Source: Nitrosomonas sp. sh817
GTDB lineage: Bacteria; Pseudomonadota; Gammaproteobacteria; Burkholderiales; Nitrosomonadaceae
Assembly: GCF_030908545.1 (NCBI RefSeq)
Contig: NZ_CP133083.1
Coordinates: 1,674,001 to 1,738,000, forward strand
Direction: 5' to 3'
Length of the DNA: 64,000 nucleotides
Shown here: positions 8,515 to 17,297 of the stretch, in pieces
How the letters are laid out: each line of letters opens with the position of its first letter
How positions within the stretch are numbered: position 1 is the stretch's first letter
Notes under the pieces: model-generated
The model's database searches: none
The model's input: the letters and a program-made list of their open reading frames with translations, nothing else
Told to the model about the DNA's origin: nothing
Program-made: the position numbers and the translations under genes

Positions 8515-9006
8515 GGCCAGATTTCTTTCTCTAACGATTGATTGAATTGCATACGACCGGTTTTATGCCAATCCGGCAATCTCATTTCGAATGGAGCGAT
8601 TAACCAAAATTTGGCTCTTCTGAAATTGGCTATGATAATATCACTAAGCGTCAAGCTATCATAAGTCTATGCGATGGCATTGACTGGCAACCCAGCTGTG
8701 TTCTTGATAAAATCCGGTGAGTTTTTTAGGGAAGCTCTGATTAATTCGGCGAACGAGATGAAGCGCGAGGCGCACGGAACATAGCAATCGAGACATATCA
8801 ACAAGATAGGCGAGGAAGCGAGTGCCGCGCAACGAAGTGATTCGCTCGTATAGTCAATTAATCGGCGTTTCCTTAGTGATTGTTTATCCAATGACTGACC
8901 ACTATGCGCGCTGTATAAAGTATGAATGTTTTAACAATGAGCGCGCGCCGCATTACTTAACCAATGTTCATGAAATATATTTAGAAAATAAAAGGGATTG
9001 ATCGTT
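8515..9006. other. Intergenic stretch with a MITE-like element
   Basis: About 490 bases between the DUF502 gene and the dynamin-like gene. A MITE-like copy occupies 8726-8876. The remaining ~130 bases upstream of 9007 are AT-rich and should hold the promoter of the GTPase gene, with no clear site recognised. Confidence 0.4.
8726..8876 (+). repeat. MITE-like element, copy B
   Basis: About 150 bp including TTAG at both ends (8726-8729 and 8873-8876). Terminal inverted repeats are GGAAGCTCTGATTAATTC and AATTAATCGGCGTTTCC. The interior (GATGAAGCGCGAGGCGC, CGGAACATAGCAATCGAGAC, GCCGCGCAACGAAG) matches copy A with scattered changes. Same orientation as copy A. Confidence 0.85.
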
Positions 9007-10470
9007 ATGTCACAAAGCTCATCACAAATTAACAAGTACCTCAAAAGCTTACAAAAACATTTGACTGACGAACATCCGGACAATCCGACGCTGGCCAATG
9101 CTGTCAAAAGCTTCAGGAAAATGGATTATGTGGGTCATAGTATGGGACTGCTGGGTAAGGACGAATCTTATGCGACTTTTGTGACATGGTGGCCGATGAT
9201 CGCGGTTCTGGGAACATTCTCCGCCGGCAAATCCACTTTTATCAATTCATATCTGGAACTACCGCTGCAGCGCACCGGTAATCAAGCGGTCGATGATAAA
9301 TTCACAGTGATCTGCTACAGCCGTCACAATGAAGCGAAAACCCTTCCTGGAATTGCATTAGACGCTGATCCGCGTTTTCCTTTTTTTCAGATTAGCCGCA
9401 GCATCGAAGAAATTTCAGAAGCCGGACAAGAGCGAATTGATGCTTACCTGCAACTTAAGACCTGCCCTTCAGAGACCCTGCGCGGAAAAATTCTGATCGA
9501 TTCTCCTGGCTTTGACGCTGATAATCAACGTGCATCGACATTGCGCTTAACGCAACACATTATCAATCTATCCGATCTGGTTCTGGTTTTTTTCGACGCC
9601 CGCCACCCGGAACCGAAGGCAATGCAGGATACGTTGGCTTATCTGGTTTCGGCCAGCGTAAACCGCGCCGATGCCAATAAATTTTTATATATCCTGAATC
9701 AAATCGATGTCACTGCGCAAGAAGACAATCCCGAAGAAGTCGTGTCAGCTTGGCAGCGTTCGTTAGCCGAAGTCGGTTTGATTAGCGGCCGTTTTTATCG
9801 CATTTATAATCCCAGCGCCGCTGTTCCGATCACCAACCCGCATATCCGACAACGTTTCGAGAAAAAGCGCGAAGAGGACATGGCCGATATCAACGCGCGC
9901 GTTCGTCAAATCGAGGTTGAACGTTCATACCGTATCGTCGGAAAACTTGAGCAAACCGCCAAGAGCATCAAGAATCATTTTGTCGTCAAACTTTCCGACA
10001 TGCTGAGCAAATGGAAAAGCAAAGTGATACTGTTTGACGGTTTGGCATTCAGCTCATTAGCCGTATTAGCTGGAACCGCTTTACACTTGACGGATTCCTG
10101 GAGTTTGTTGCCGGCCTTTCAGGAAAATCTGCAACAACACGATACCACTTCGGTTGTTATCGCAGCTTTGATAGTAATCACGATTCTGTATACTCATTTT
10201 TCCATCCGCCGCGCGGTTGCCAATGGCTTACTAAAGAAACTGGCTGCCGAATTAGGTAATGATCAAGACACCTATAAGCAATATATGCAAGCTTTCAACA
10301 AAAGCACCGCCGCAATCCGGCCGATGTTCCTGTCAGGTCCAGCAGGTTGGAATGAAACCACGCAACAAACGATTGATGAGGTCATCAATGAAGCCAATGA
10401 TTACATTCAAGCTTTGAACGATCAATTCACCAATCCTTCCGGTAATGGCGGCGAGAACTCGCAGGTTTGA
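9007..10470 (+). CDS. Dynamin-like GTPase with two C-terminal membrane segments
   Basis: Large GTPase of the bacterial dynamin-like superfamily, probably acting on the inner membrane. ATG 9007 (MSQSSSQINKY) is chosen over the upstream TTG. The P-loop GTFSAGKST lies near residues 73-81, switch II DSPGFD near 165 and the specificity motif NQID near 235. After a charged coiled-coil-like stretch (EKKREEDMADINARVRQIE) come two hydrophobic helices (about 345-362 and 382-397), then a helical tail. The WWP in FVTWWPMIAVLGTF precedes the P-loop, as in EHD-like proteins. Function is not known precisely: membrane remodelling or repair would be inferred. It ends just before a strong terminator. Confidence 0.75.
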   Translation: MSQSSSQINKYLKSLQKHLTDEHPDNPTLANAVKSFRKMDYVGHSMGLLGKDESYATFVTWWPMIAVLGTFSAGKSTFINSYLELPLQRTGNQAVDDKFTVICYSRHNEAKTLPGIALDADPRFPFFQISRSIEEISEAGQERIDAYLQLKTCPSETLRGKILIDSPGFDADNQRASTLRLTQHIINLSDLVLVFFDARHPEPKAMQDTLAYLVSASVNRADANKFLYILNQIDVTAQEDNPEEVVSAWQRSLAEVGLISGRFYRIYNPSAAVPITNPHIRQRFEKKREEDMADINARVRQIEVERSYRIVGKLEQTAKSIKNHFVVKLSDMLSKWKSKVILFDGLAFSSLAVLAGTALHLTDSWSLLPAFQENLQQHDTTSVVIAALIVITILYTHFSIRRAVANGLLKKLAAELGNDQDTYKQYMQAFNKSTAAIRPMFLSGPAGWNETTQQTIDEVINEANDYIQALNDQFTNPSGNGGENSQV

Positions 10471-10506
10471 ACGAAAAACGATGAAGAAGGAGTTTTACTG
10501 ATATCA

Positions 10507-10542
10507 CCGGGGCAGCCGGTTTCTGACTGACCCCGGTTTTTG
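10507..10542 (+). terminator. Rho-independent terminator after the dynamin-like gene
   Basis: CCGGGG (10507-10512) pairs with CCCCGG (10531-10536) around an 18-base loop and is followed directly by TTTTTG. It is 36 bases past the stop of the GTPase gene and sits just beyond the 3' end of the convergent small membrane-protein gene. Confidence 0.75.
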
Positions 10543-10543
10543 T

Positions 10544-10936
10544 TTATACAAAAAAAGCCGTCAACTTTGCGATTAAACCAGTAACGATCGGTTGAAATAC
10601 CCCCAGGAAATTATCCAGTTGCAACATACCCACGATCAGAATCAACATTCCACCGGCCACAATGCCATATTTAAGACCTAATGCGAAATTTGCGGATGCC
10701 GGCGCGCGTGTATACGTTTGATTGGAAAATGCGAGGAAGATCTTAAAAATCCCCAATAAAAAGCCTGCCGCAACACACCCTAAAAAGAGATGCAAGGCGC
10801 TGAAAATCCGTTTTGTTAAGCCTTCATCCGCAAACTCAAGGCTTGAAAAGCGTAAACAAATAATAATTACAATGAGCAAAATGAGGGAGTTCCAAAAACC
10901 TCCAAATCTCATTCTCATCTCACTTTCCATACTCAT
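10544..10936 (-). CDS. Hypothetical small membrane protein
   Basis: 130 residues with three or four hydrophobic segments: about 16-29 (SLILLIVIIICLRF), 48-67 (LFLGCVAAGFLLGIFKIFLAF), 92-107 (GIVAGGMLILIVGML) and a C-terminal FQPIVTGLIAKLTAFFV. There is no enzyme motif. The start at 10936 follows GGGAG. Its stop abuts the terminator of the GTPase gene. No family recognised. Confidence 0.55.
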   Translation of the reverse strand: MSMESEMRMRFGGFWNSLILLIVIIICLRFSSLEFADEGLTKRIFSALHLFLGCVAAGFLLGIFKIFLAFSNQTYTRAPASANFALGLKYGIVAGGMLILIVGMLQLDNFLGVFQPIVTGLIAKLTAFFV

Positions 10937-11251
10937 AAAACTCTCCCTTTAAAAAAATTAATACATTAAGACAATTATTTGATGCACATCGTCAATTTCT
11001 TTGGATTCTGACACTTAATAAAAAAATTAAAACCGGTATGATTATAATCATTGTATCCAGGCTGATTATTTTACAGAACTTCAATAAAAATACACGGACT
11101 ATCATAAGCCATTCAGTTAATTCAACCGCCGCAAATCAATACTCGCAATGCATGCGTTGATTTTCTTGAATTCAATCATATTATTTATAGTTATCACGAA
11201 TAAGATCATTACTGCAATTAACTAATCAATTTCTATTTGATCGAGGGAAAG
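10937..11251. other. AT-rich divergent intergenic region
   Basis: 315 bases between the divergent small membrane-protein gene and lemA. Very AT-rich, with several runs of A and T; presumably holds promoters in both directions. I see no repeat, hairpin or clear -35/-10 pair worth listing. Confidence 0.4.
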
Positions 11252-11863
11252 ATGATACGGACGCTATTATTTCGAATGATCATTCTGAGTACGCTATTCT
11301 TGAGCGGCTGCGGCTACAATACGCTGCAATCCACAGATGAACAAATTAAAGCCAGCTGGGCGGAAGTTTTGAATCAGTATAAGCGCCGCGCCGATCTGAT
11401 TCCCAATTTGGTGAATACGGTTAAGGGATTTGCAACTCAAGAAAAAGAAGTGCTGCTGAATGTCACCCAGGCGCGTTCTCAAGTAGGAAGTATCCAGGCA
11501 TCACCGGATCTGATCAATGATACCGACGCTTTTGCTAAGTTTCAGCAAGCGCAAGGTGATTTAACGAGTGCGCTGTCAAAGCTGCTCGTGGTTGTTGAGA
11601 ACTATCCGGAATTAAAATCCGATGAAAATTTCCGTGACTTACAAGCACAATTGGAAGGAACGGAAAATCGTATCGCGGTTGCTCGTAATCGATATATCAA
11701 AGCGGTGCAAGAATATAATACCGTGGTTCGGTCTTTTCCGAGTAATCTCACTGCCATGATATTTGGTTTTCAAACAAAACCCAGCTTCACAGTGAAAAAT
11801 GAACAAGAAATTTCCGCGCCTCCAGATGTTGACTTTCATGCGCCCGGCATACCGGGAAAATGA
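11252..11863 (+). CDS. lemA: LemA-family lipoprotein
   Basis: Membrane-anchored helical-bundle protein of the LemA family. ATG 11252 follows GAGGGA at 5-6 bases. The lipobox LSGC (ILSTLFLSGCGYN) makes it a lipoprotein, unlike the paralogue at 21765, which has an uncleaved N-terminal anchor. The family core is clear: EIKASW-type stretch EQIKASWAEVLNQYKRRADL, IPNLVNTVKGFA, then VVENYPELKSDENFRDLQAQ, GTENRIAVARNRY and VQEYNTVVRSFPSNL. Followed closely by two TPM-domain genes, the common LemA-TPM arrangement. The precise molecular role of the family is unknown. Confidence 0.93.
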   Translation: MIRTLLFRMIILSTLFLSGCGYNTLQSTDEQIKASWAEVLNQYKRRADLIPNLVNTVKGFATQEKEVLLNVTQARSQVGSIQASPDLINDTDAFAKFQQAQGDLTSALSKLLVVVENYPELKSDENFRDLQAQLEGTENRIAVARNRYIKAVQEYNTVVRSFPSNLTAMIFGFQTKPSFTVKNEQEISAPPDVDFHAPGIPGK

Positions 11864-11924
11864 CATGCAAACCGTTGCACTACATCACTCTCTAGAACTT
11901 ACCGGTTGTTGATTAACGTTCAAA

Positions 11925-12806
11925 ATGACATTCAATCACACGATCCGGTATTGGTTATATGCGCTGATAGTCGCGGCTTGCCTATCCGTTTTCGCTGCGC
12001 ATAGTCATGCGGAAGTCGCTGTCCCGGATCTTAAATCACGCGTTACCGATTTGACGGCTACGTTAAACGCCGGTGAAGTTACTCAATTGGAACAAAAATT
12101 AGCAGCGTTTGAGAAAAATAAGGGCAGTCAGATCGCAGTTCTGATAATACCCACCACCAAACCCGAAACCATCGAACAATATGCCATGCGCGTCGCCGAA
12201 GCCTGGAAACTCGGACGCAAAGGCATTGATGACGGCGTATTGCTGCTGATAGCAAAAAATGACCGGTCGCTGCGCTTGGAAGTCGGTTACGGTCTCGAAG
12301 GCGCGCTACCGGATGCAAAAGCAAAGCGGATCATCACCGAAATCATCACGCCGCACTTTAAACAAGGTCATTTTGCCGATGGTATTGATGCCGGTGTCGA
12401 TGCGGTTCTTGCAACCATCAAAGGCGAATCGCTTCCTCCGGCGCAAAATAACCGGCCGAGTCATCCGGAATCGCTTTCCGACGCCTTTGTCTTTCTGCTG
12501 ATTTTTCTTTTTGTATTCGGAAGAATTTTACAAGTCATGCTCGGCAGGCTTGCCGGAGCAACCGTGACCGGAATCGGTCTGGGACTCATCGGGTGGTTGC
12601 TCTTTTCTTCATTGATCACCGCGATCTTCATTGCCATAGCCGGATTCATCGCAACGCTCTTTTTAAATCCCGGCGGCGGTATCTATCGGGGTAATCGCGG
12701 TTATTGGCCGGGTCGTAATTTCCGCTCGGGCGGATTCGGTGGAGGTGGCGGCTTTGGCGGCGGCGGAGGCGGTTTTGGTGGTGGCGGCGCATCGGGGAGA
12801 TGGTAG
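11925..12806 (+). CDS. TPM-domain membrane protein with Gly-rich tail
   Basis: YgcG/Psb32-like protein, 293 residues. It has a Sec signal (ACLSVFAAHSHAEV), a periplasmic TPM domain (about 32-160; VPDLKSRVTDLTATLNAGEV, SQIAVLIIPTTKPETIEQYA, GIDDGVLLLIAKNDRSLRLE, VGYGLEGALPDAKAKRI), one or two membrane helices (about 185-245), and a Gly tail (GGFGGGGGFGGGGGGFGGGG) ending in SGRW, as is usual for this family. Biochemical function in bacteria is undefined. It follows lemA by 61 bases and abuts the next TPM gene with no gap, so the three form one operon. Confidence 0.92.
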   Translation: MTFNHTIRYWLYALIVAACLSVFAAHSHAEVAVPDLKSRVTDLTATLNAGEVTQLEQKLAAFEKNKGSQIAVLIIPTTKPETIEQYAMRVAEAWKLGRKGIDDGVLLLIAKNDRSLRLEVGYGLEGALPDAKAKRIITEIITPHFKQGHFADGIDAGVDAVLATIKGESLPPAQNNRPSHPESLSDAFVFLLIFLFVFGRILQVMLGRLAGATVTGIGLGLIGWLLFSSLITAIFIAIAGFIATLFLNPGGGIYRGNRGYWPGRNFRSGGFGGGGGFGGGGGGFGGGGASGRW

Positions 12807-13307
12807 ATGAATTTATCGCGGATGCTGCAGCATTTTCTGACCGGGCAATTGGCAGTACGTCGGTTATTCCCGACCGATACGCTCGCAGCCATCGAACAGG
12901 CAATCCGGCAATCGGAAGCGCAACATAGCGGTGAAATTTGTTTTGCCGTGGAAGCATCACTCAACATGGCTTCCTTGCTGAAAAACCAAACCGCCCGCGA
13001 ACGGGCCATCGAGGTTTTTTCGCAACGCCGTGTCTGGGATACCGAGCAAAACAACGGTGTGCTGATCTATTTGCTGCTCGCGGATCGCGACGTTGAAATC
13101 ATCGCCGACCGCGGCATTCACGCCAAAGTGACCGCCCAAGAATGGGAAACGATATGCCGCATGATGGAAACTTCATTCCGGCAACAGCAATTCAAAACCG
13201 GCGTCATCGAAGGAATCCGGGCAGTTGGCATGCAATTACAAAAACATTTCCCGCCTGATATCGGAAAAGAAAAAAATGAGTTGCCGGATAAACCGGTGAT
13301 ACTCTAA
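12807..13307 (+). CDS. Second TPM-domain protein (no signal peptide)
   Basis: 166 residues containing a TPM domain (about 20-150): TDTLAAIEQAIRQSEAQHSG, EICFAVEAS, RVWDTEQNNGVLIYLLLADR and VEIIADRGIHAKV. Lacks a signal peptide and the Gly tail of the preceding gene. The ATG directly follows the TAG of the upstream TPM gene, so translation is probably coupled. The family pairing of LemA, a TPM-membrane protein and a short TPM protein is well known in proteobacteria. A MITE-like repeat begins just after the stop. Confidence 0.9.
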   Translation: MNLSRMLQHFLTGQLAVRRLFPTDTLAAIEQAIRQSEAQHSGEICFAVEASLNMASLLKNQTARERAIEVFSQRRVWDTEQNNGVLIYLLLADRDVEIIADRGIHAKVTAQEWETICRMMETSFRQQQFKTGVIEGIRAVGMQLQKHFPPDIGKEKNELPDKPVIL

Positions 13308-13452
13308 GAAAATGCTGGTTAATTCAACGAATGAGATGAAGCACGAGACGCACGGAACGCAGCAACCGAGACATATCAACAAGATAGGCAAGGATGCAAG
13401 TACCGCGCATTGATGCGATTCGCTCGCGCAGTCAATTAATCAGCGTTTCCCC
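13305..13452 (+). repeat. MITE-like element, copy C
   Basis: About 145 bp. Ends are GAAAATGCTGGTTAATTC and AATTAATCAGCGTTTCC. Interior GATGAAGCACGAGACGC, CGGAACGCAGCAACCGAGAC, AGATAGGCAAGG and GTACCGCGCATTGATGCG. It is more diverged than the other copies, and its edge touches the stop codon of the TPM gene at 13307. It separates the lemA-TPM operon from the hydrogenase maturation operon. Confidence 0.8.
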
Positions 13453-13496
13453 AAACCTCCGGTATTCTTGCTTTTCTTAGGAAGAGTCATTCATTC

Positions 13497-13940
13497 ATGC
13501 ACAAATTGTTATTCTTCGGCTACGGCAATCCCAGCCGCGGCGACGATGCGCTGGGGCCGTTATTGATTGAGCGGATCAATCAATATAAGCTTCCGCACTT
13601 AACCAGTCTTGTCGATATGCAACTGATGGTCGAACATGCTGCCGATTTGATGGGGTACGGCCAAGTGGTATTTGTCGATGCCGATGTGGCTTGCAAAATC
13701 CCTTTTGAGTTTTCCGAAGTATTTGCCAATAAAGACGATAGCTACACCAGTCATGCAGTAACACCGGCAGCTTTACTTTATACTTTCCAGCAAATCTACC
13801 GGTGTCCGCCGCCTCCGTCATTGTTACTGCGCATCCGGGGATATTCCTTTGAGTTAGGCGATCGCTTAAGCCAGCAAGCCGATAGCAATCTGCAAGCCGC
13901 TTCGGCGGCCATCGGGCAATGGCTATTACAATGCAAATGA
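13497..13940 (+). CDS. [NiFe]-hydrogenase maturation protease (HoxW/HyaD type)
   Basis: Endopeptidase that removes the C-terminal tail of a [NiFe]-hydrogenase large subunit once nickel is in place. 147 residues, family-typical length. The glycine-rich start FFGYGNPSRGDDALGPLL carries the conserved Asp (Asp17), and the second Ni-ligand region VFVDADVACKIPFEF follows. YTSHAVTPAALLYTFQQIY fits the His-containing family motif. The substrate hydrogenase is not in this window. It starts the operon with ATG at 13497 after AGGAAGAG and overlaps the next small frame (ATGA at 13937). Confidence 0.88.
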   Translation: MHKLLFFGYGNPSRGDDALGPLLIERINQYKLPHLTSLVDMQLMVEHAADLMGYGQVVFVDADVACKIPFEFSEVFANKDDSYTSHAVTPAALLYTFQQIYRCPPPPSLLLRIRGYSFELGDRLSQQADSNLQAASAAIGQWLLQCK

Positions 13941-14029
13941 AAGAATTGACACTAAAAATCAAAATCTGGGCGATACCGCTGCTTTTCGTCGCGGTAATGG
14001 GACTAGGCGGTTTATTTGGGTTGCAGTAA
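13937..14029 (+). CDS. Small single-span membrane peptide in the hydrogenase operon
   Basis: 30 residues: a charged start MKELTLKIKIWAIP, then a hydrophobic span LLFVAVMGLGGLFGL ending in Q. The ATG at 13937 overlaps the protease stop (ATGA), and the TAA at 14029 lies six bases before the hypA ATG, so it is packed between the two with no spare DNA. Translational coupling on both sides and a clear membrane helix argue for a real gene, but no family is recognised and such a short frame can arise by chance. Confidence 0.5.
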   Translation: MKELTLKIKIWAIPLLFVAVMGLGGLFGLQ

Positions 14030-14035
14030 CAACCG

Positions 14036-14377
14036 ATGCACGAACTTTCTCTCGCTGAGAACTTGCTGCAAATCATTGAGGATGCTGCGCACGAACAGCA
14101 ATTTACACGAGTTAAAACGGTTTTTCTGGAAATCGGGCAACTGGCTTGTGTCGAATTGGAGTCACTGCGTTTTTATTTTGAAATCGTGACGCAAGATAGC
14201 GTGGCCCGGCAGGCTAAACTGGAAATAATTGAAATCGCAGGACAAGCGCTGTGCACGCAATGCCGGCAATGTTTTCCCATTGTATCGCATGACCAGGCCT
14301 GTTCGCATTGCGGCAGTTACGCCCGCGCGATCACCCAAGGCGGTGGGATGCGTATTTTAGAATTGGAAGTCGAGTAA
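14036..14377 (+). CDS. hypA: Hydrogenase nickel-insertion protein HypA
   Basis: Nickel metallochaperone that delivers Ni to the hydrogenase large subunit together with HypB. 113 residues. It starts MHELSLAENLL: the conserved N-terminal Met-His that binds nickel is present. The zinc site is CTQC (about 79-82) and CSHC (93-96), with the family VKTVFLEIGQLACVE and FYFEIVTQDSVA between. It is translated straight after the small membrane peptide and 9 bases before hypB. Confidence 0.95.
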   Translation: MHELSLAENLLQIIEDAAHEQQFTRVKTVFLEIGQLACVELESLRFYFEIVTQDSVARQAKLEIIEIAGQALCTQCRQCFPIVSHDQACSHCGSYARAITQGGGMRILELEVE

Positions 14378-14386
14378 GGAGGTTTT

Positions 14387-15301
14387 ATGTGTACAACCTG
14401 CGGATGCGGTACCGGTCACACTCGCATTAACGGTCAATCGATTGAGCCGCAGCAAAATTCCGGTAAACCGCTGCGATTCCGCTCCATAGATCTTGGTGAT
14501 CAGCATCATCCTACCGCACCGGCAACTGCCGAAAGCCCGAAAAAGATTGATTTTGGCGCCGGTATCGCGGGGATGCATGCACCGGGAATGAGTCAGGCGC
14601 GTATGGTTAAAATCGAACGCGATATTCTGGACAAAAATAATGAATACGCCACTGAAAACCGTCAATACTTTGCGAAGTGCGGGATTTTTGCACTGAATCT
14701 GGTTTCCAGCCCCGGTTCCGGAAAAACCAGCCTGCTGGTTAAAACTATTGAAGAGTTGCGGGATAAATTTCCAATCGCTGTGATTGAAGGCGACCAGCAA
14801 ACCGATCACGATGCTGCGCGGATCCGTGCCACGGGTGTTCCGGCAATTCAAATCAATACCGGTAAAGGCTGTCATTTGGATGCGCACATGGTGATGCAAG
14901 CGATCCAGCAGTTATCGCTGCAAAATAACAGCTTGCTGTTCATTGAGAACGTCGGCAATTTGGTCTGCCCCTCCAGCTTCGATCTTGGCGAAGCGCACAA
15001 AATCGTGATCTTATCGGTTACCGAAGGCGAAGATAAACCGCTGAAATATCCCGATATGTTCCATGCCGCCGATCTGATGCTGCTGAATAAATGCGATCTA
15101 TTGCCCTATCTGAGTTTCGATACCGGATTGGCCATTGACTACGCACATCGCGTTCATCCCGGACTGCCGGTGATTCAAATTTCGGCAACGCAAGGAAGCG
15201 GCATGGAAGCATGGTGCGAATGGATAGAAACCAATTGCCGCCGCGCGGCTATCGTACCCGGAACCCTTAACAACCATTCTACGCCGCTTGAATCAGTCTG
15301 A
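14387..15301 (+). CDS. hypB: Hydrogenase nickel-incorporation GTPase HypB
   Basis: GTPase that drives nickel insertion into hydrogenase; 304 residues. The N-terminus [10 protein letters not shown] is the high-affinity Ni site motif CxxCGC, but no long His-rich stretch follows, so a nickel-storage role is unlikely. The P-loop [11 protein letters not shown] is near residues 106-116, followed by [15 protein letters not shown] (metal site region), [18 protein letters not shown] (switch II with the G-domain Cys) and NKCDLL (base specificity). ATG 14387 follows AAGGAGG. Overlaps the HypF-like frame by 14 bases. Confidence 0.96.
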   Translation: MCTTCGCGTGHTRINGQSIEPQQNSGKPLRFRSIDLGDQHHPTAPATAESPKKIDFGAGIAGMHAPGMSQARMVKIERDILDKNNEYATENRQYFAKCGIFALNLVSSPGSGKTSLLVKTIEELRDKFPIAVIEGDQQTDHDAARIRATGVPAIQINTGKGCHLDAHMVMQAIQQLSLQNNSLLFIENVGNLVCPSSFDLGEAHKIVILSVTEGEDKPLKYPDMFHAADLMLLNKCDLLPYLSFDTGLAIDYAHRVHPGLPVIQISATQGSGMEAWCEWIETNCRRAAIVPGTLNNHSTPLESV

Positions 15302-16409
15302 AGACATCGCTATTCCGCTCATGAATGCCGATCGCAGCGTTCTGGCATGTGGCGCCTGGCTGAAAAATACTGTTTGTCTGACGCACCGTAGCACCGCTTT
15401 CGTATCATCGCTAATCGGCGATCTAGGCACAGCCGAAGCCCGGGCGCAATTCGATAACACCGTGCAACGCATGCTCCGTATCAATCCCGAGCTGCCAGAT
15501 GTGATAACACACGATCTTCACCCGGATTTTTACAGCACGCAGTTTGCACAGGCCTTTAGCGAGCAGCGGCAGATCCCTATTTTGCCGGTGCAGCACCATC
15601 ATGCGCATATTGCCGCGATTTGCGCCGAGCATCAGGTGATCCGGCCAGTGCTCGGGTTAGCTTTAGATGGCGTGGGGCTTGGCACCGATAATCTGCCTTG
15701 GGGCGGTGAATTACTATGGGTCGATGGCGCGCAATTCGAGCGCTTCGGTCATCTCTCAACCTTGGCGCTGCCGGGCGGCGATCGTGCAGCGCTCGAACCA
15801 TGGCGCATGGCAGCCGCCGCCCTTGCCCGGCTGAACCGGCACAATGAAATTATGTTGCGTTATGCCGGTCAACCCGCAGCCGCAACGGTTACATCCATGT
15901 TGCTGAAAAACTTCAATTGTTCTCAAACTTCGAGTATGGGCAGGTTATTCGATGCCGCAGCGGGTTTGCTTGGCATCAACTTGATTCAAACCCATGAAGC
16001 ACAAGCAGCCGTTCAGCTACAACAACTTGCAGAGCGCTTTGGGCCGACTCCCCCCTTGACTCAGGGCTATCGACTCACTGCGGACAATGAATTGGATTTC
16101 TCGCCGACCCTTTCGGCATTGATCGATTGCCGTGATAACAAAGATGATGAAGCTTTTGCAGCCGCTCTTTTTCATGCCACCTTGGTCGATGGCTTGAGCG
16201 AGTGGGTAATGAAAGCGGCGGAACATTATCAAATTTCCAGCGTCGCGCTTGGCGGCGGCTGTTTTTATAATGCCGTGCTGCGGCAAGGTCTTGAACGGAA
16301 ACTCTCCGTTGCCGGTCTTGAAGTGTTATTGCCGCAACGATTACCCCCTGACGATCGTGCGATCTCGTTGGGGCAAGCTTGGGTCGCGCTGCAAAGCAAA
16401 GGGTTATAA
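15288..16409 (+). CDS. hypF: HypF C-terminal carbamoyltransferase domain only
   Basis: HypF makes the CN ligand precursor by transferring carbamoyl to HypE. The full protein is ~750 residues (acylphosphatase, two zinc fingers, YrdC-like, Kae1-like domain); this has 373 and corresponds only to the last, Kae1-like part. Seen here: [15 protein letters not shown], then [10 protein letters not shown], metal-binding [22 protein letters not shown] followed by [32 protein letters not shown] and [14 protein letters not shown], all family motifs in order. The frame opens with TTG at 15288 overlapping hypB, or with ATG 15321. No trace of the other domains is found upstream, since hypB occupies that DNA. 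Either the missing half is encoded elsewhere or it works without it. Confidence 0.88.
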   Translation: MNQSEDIAIPLMNADRSVLACGAWLKNTVCLTHRSTAFVSSLIGDLGTAEARAQFDNTVQRMLRINPELPDVITHDLHPDFYSTQFAQAFSEQRQIPILPVQHHHAHIAAICAEHQVIRPVLGLALDGVGLGTDNLPWGGELLWVDGAQFERFGHLSTLALPGGDRAALEPWRMAAAALARLNRHNEIMLRYAGQPAAATVTSMLLKNFNCSQTSSMGRLFDAAAGLLGINLIQTHEAQAAVQLQQLAERFGPTPPLTQGYRLTADNELDFSPTLSALIDCRDNKDDEAFAAALFHATLVDGLSEWVMKAAEHYQISSVALGGGCFYNAVLRQGLERKLSVAGLEVLLPQRLPPDDRAISLGQAWVALQSKGL

Positions 16410-16442
16410 TAACAGCTCAATCACATACGCAAAGGTTTTGAA

Positions 16443-17297
16443 ATGAGCAACTACGTACAGCGCTTTCTGCTGGAAAATCTCGACATACGCGGCGCTATCG
16501 TTCATTTGGATTCGGTTTGGCAAGATATTTTATCGGGCCGCAACTATCCTGATCCTGTTACGCATTTACTGGGAGAAATGAGCGCCGTGACCCTGCTATT
16601 GAGTGAGAATCTCAAACAAACGGGCCGTTTGACCATTCAATTAACCGGTAATGGTCCGGTTTCGATGCTGGTTCTGGATTGCACGGAAAATTTACAGCTG
16701 CGGGGCATGGCAAAATGCGCTCGGCAAATTGAAACAGATTCAGTGCCCGAATTACTAGGACACGGACAACTGATTCTCACACTGGACATGCTATCGATGC
16801 GGGAAACGTATCAAAGTATCGTACCGCTTAACGGCGGCACCATCGCCGAAATCTTCGAGCATTATTTCAATCAATCCGAGCAATTACAAACCCGCATGTT
16901 TCTGATCGCCACCAACAACGCGATTTTCGGATTATTACTGCAAAAACTTCCTAACGCCGATTTGCTCGATCCAGACGGTTGGACCCGCGCTGAAGCCTTG
17001 GCCGCAACGATCCATGAATTTCAATTGTCCGATTTGCCTGTTGAGGAAATTTTGATACGCCTGTTTTATCAAGAGACCGTTCGAATCTTTGATGCCAGAA
17101 ACGTGCAATATGGCTGCCAGGCCAATCCGGCTAAAATTTACGCAATGCTGCGCTCATTGGGGCGTAAGGAAGTCGATTCTATTTTGCAGGAATTCGGTGA
17201 AGTTGTGATTAACGACGACATTTGCAATCGCGAATACCGGCTGGACGCGCTGGCAATCGATGCGGTTTTTAAGGATGCCGGGCCTACGATTCATTAA
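16443..17297 (+). CDS. hslO: Hsp33-family chaperone with a degenerate zinc centre
   Basis: Redox-regulated holdase family, cytoplasmic; 284 residues, full length. The N-terminal chaperone core is intact (RGAIVHLDSVWQDIL, VTHLLGEMSAVTLLLS, then GRLTIQLTGNGPVSMLV and FNQSEQLQTRMFL). In normal Hsp33 the C-terminal switch binds zinc through four cysteines (CxC and CxxC). Here the first pair reads YGCQANPAK and the second NDDICNREYR, so one Cys of each pair is replaced (Ala and Asp). The flanking family residues LRSLGRKEVDSILQEFGEV and NREYRLDA are kept, so this is a genuine substitution. Classical zinc/disulfide activation is unlikely. ATG 16443 follows AAAGG. Confidence 0.93.
   Translation: MSNYVQRFLLENLDIRGAIVHLDSVWQDILSGRNYPDPVTHLLGEMSAVTLLLSENLKQTGRLTIQLTGNGPVSMLVLDCTENLQLRGMAKCARQIETDSVPELLGHGQLILTLDMLSMRETYQSIVPLNGGTIAEIFEHYFNQSEQLQTRMFLIATNNAIFGLLLQKLPNADLLDPDGWTRAEALAATIHEFQLSDLPVEEILIRLFYQETVRIFDARNVQYGCQANPAKIYAMLRSLGRKEVDSILQEFGEVVINDDICNREYRLDALAIDAVFKDAGPTIH

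Noticed and set aside
8667..8891. 74-codon minus frame
   Set aside because: Lies mainly on the repeat copy B.
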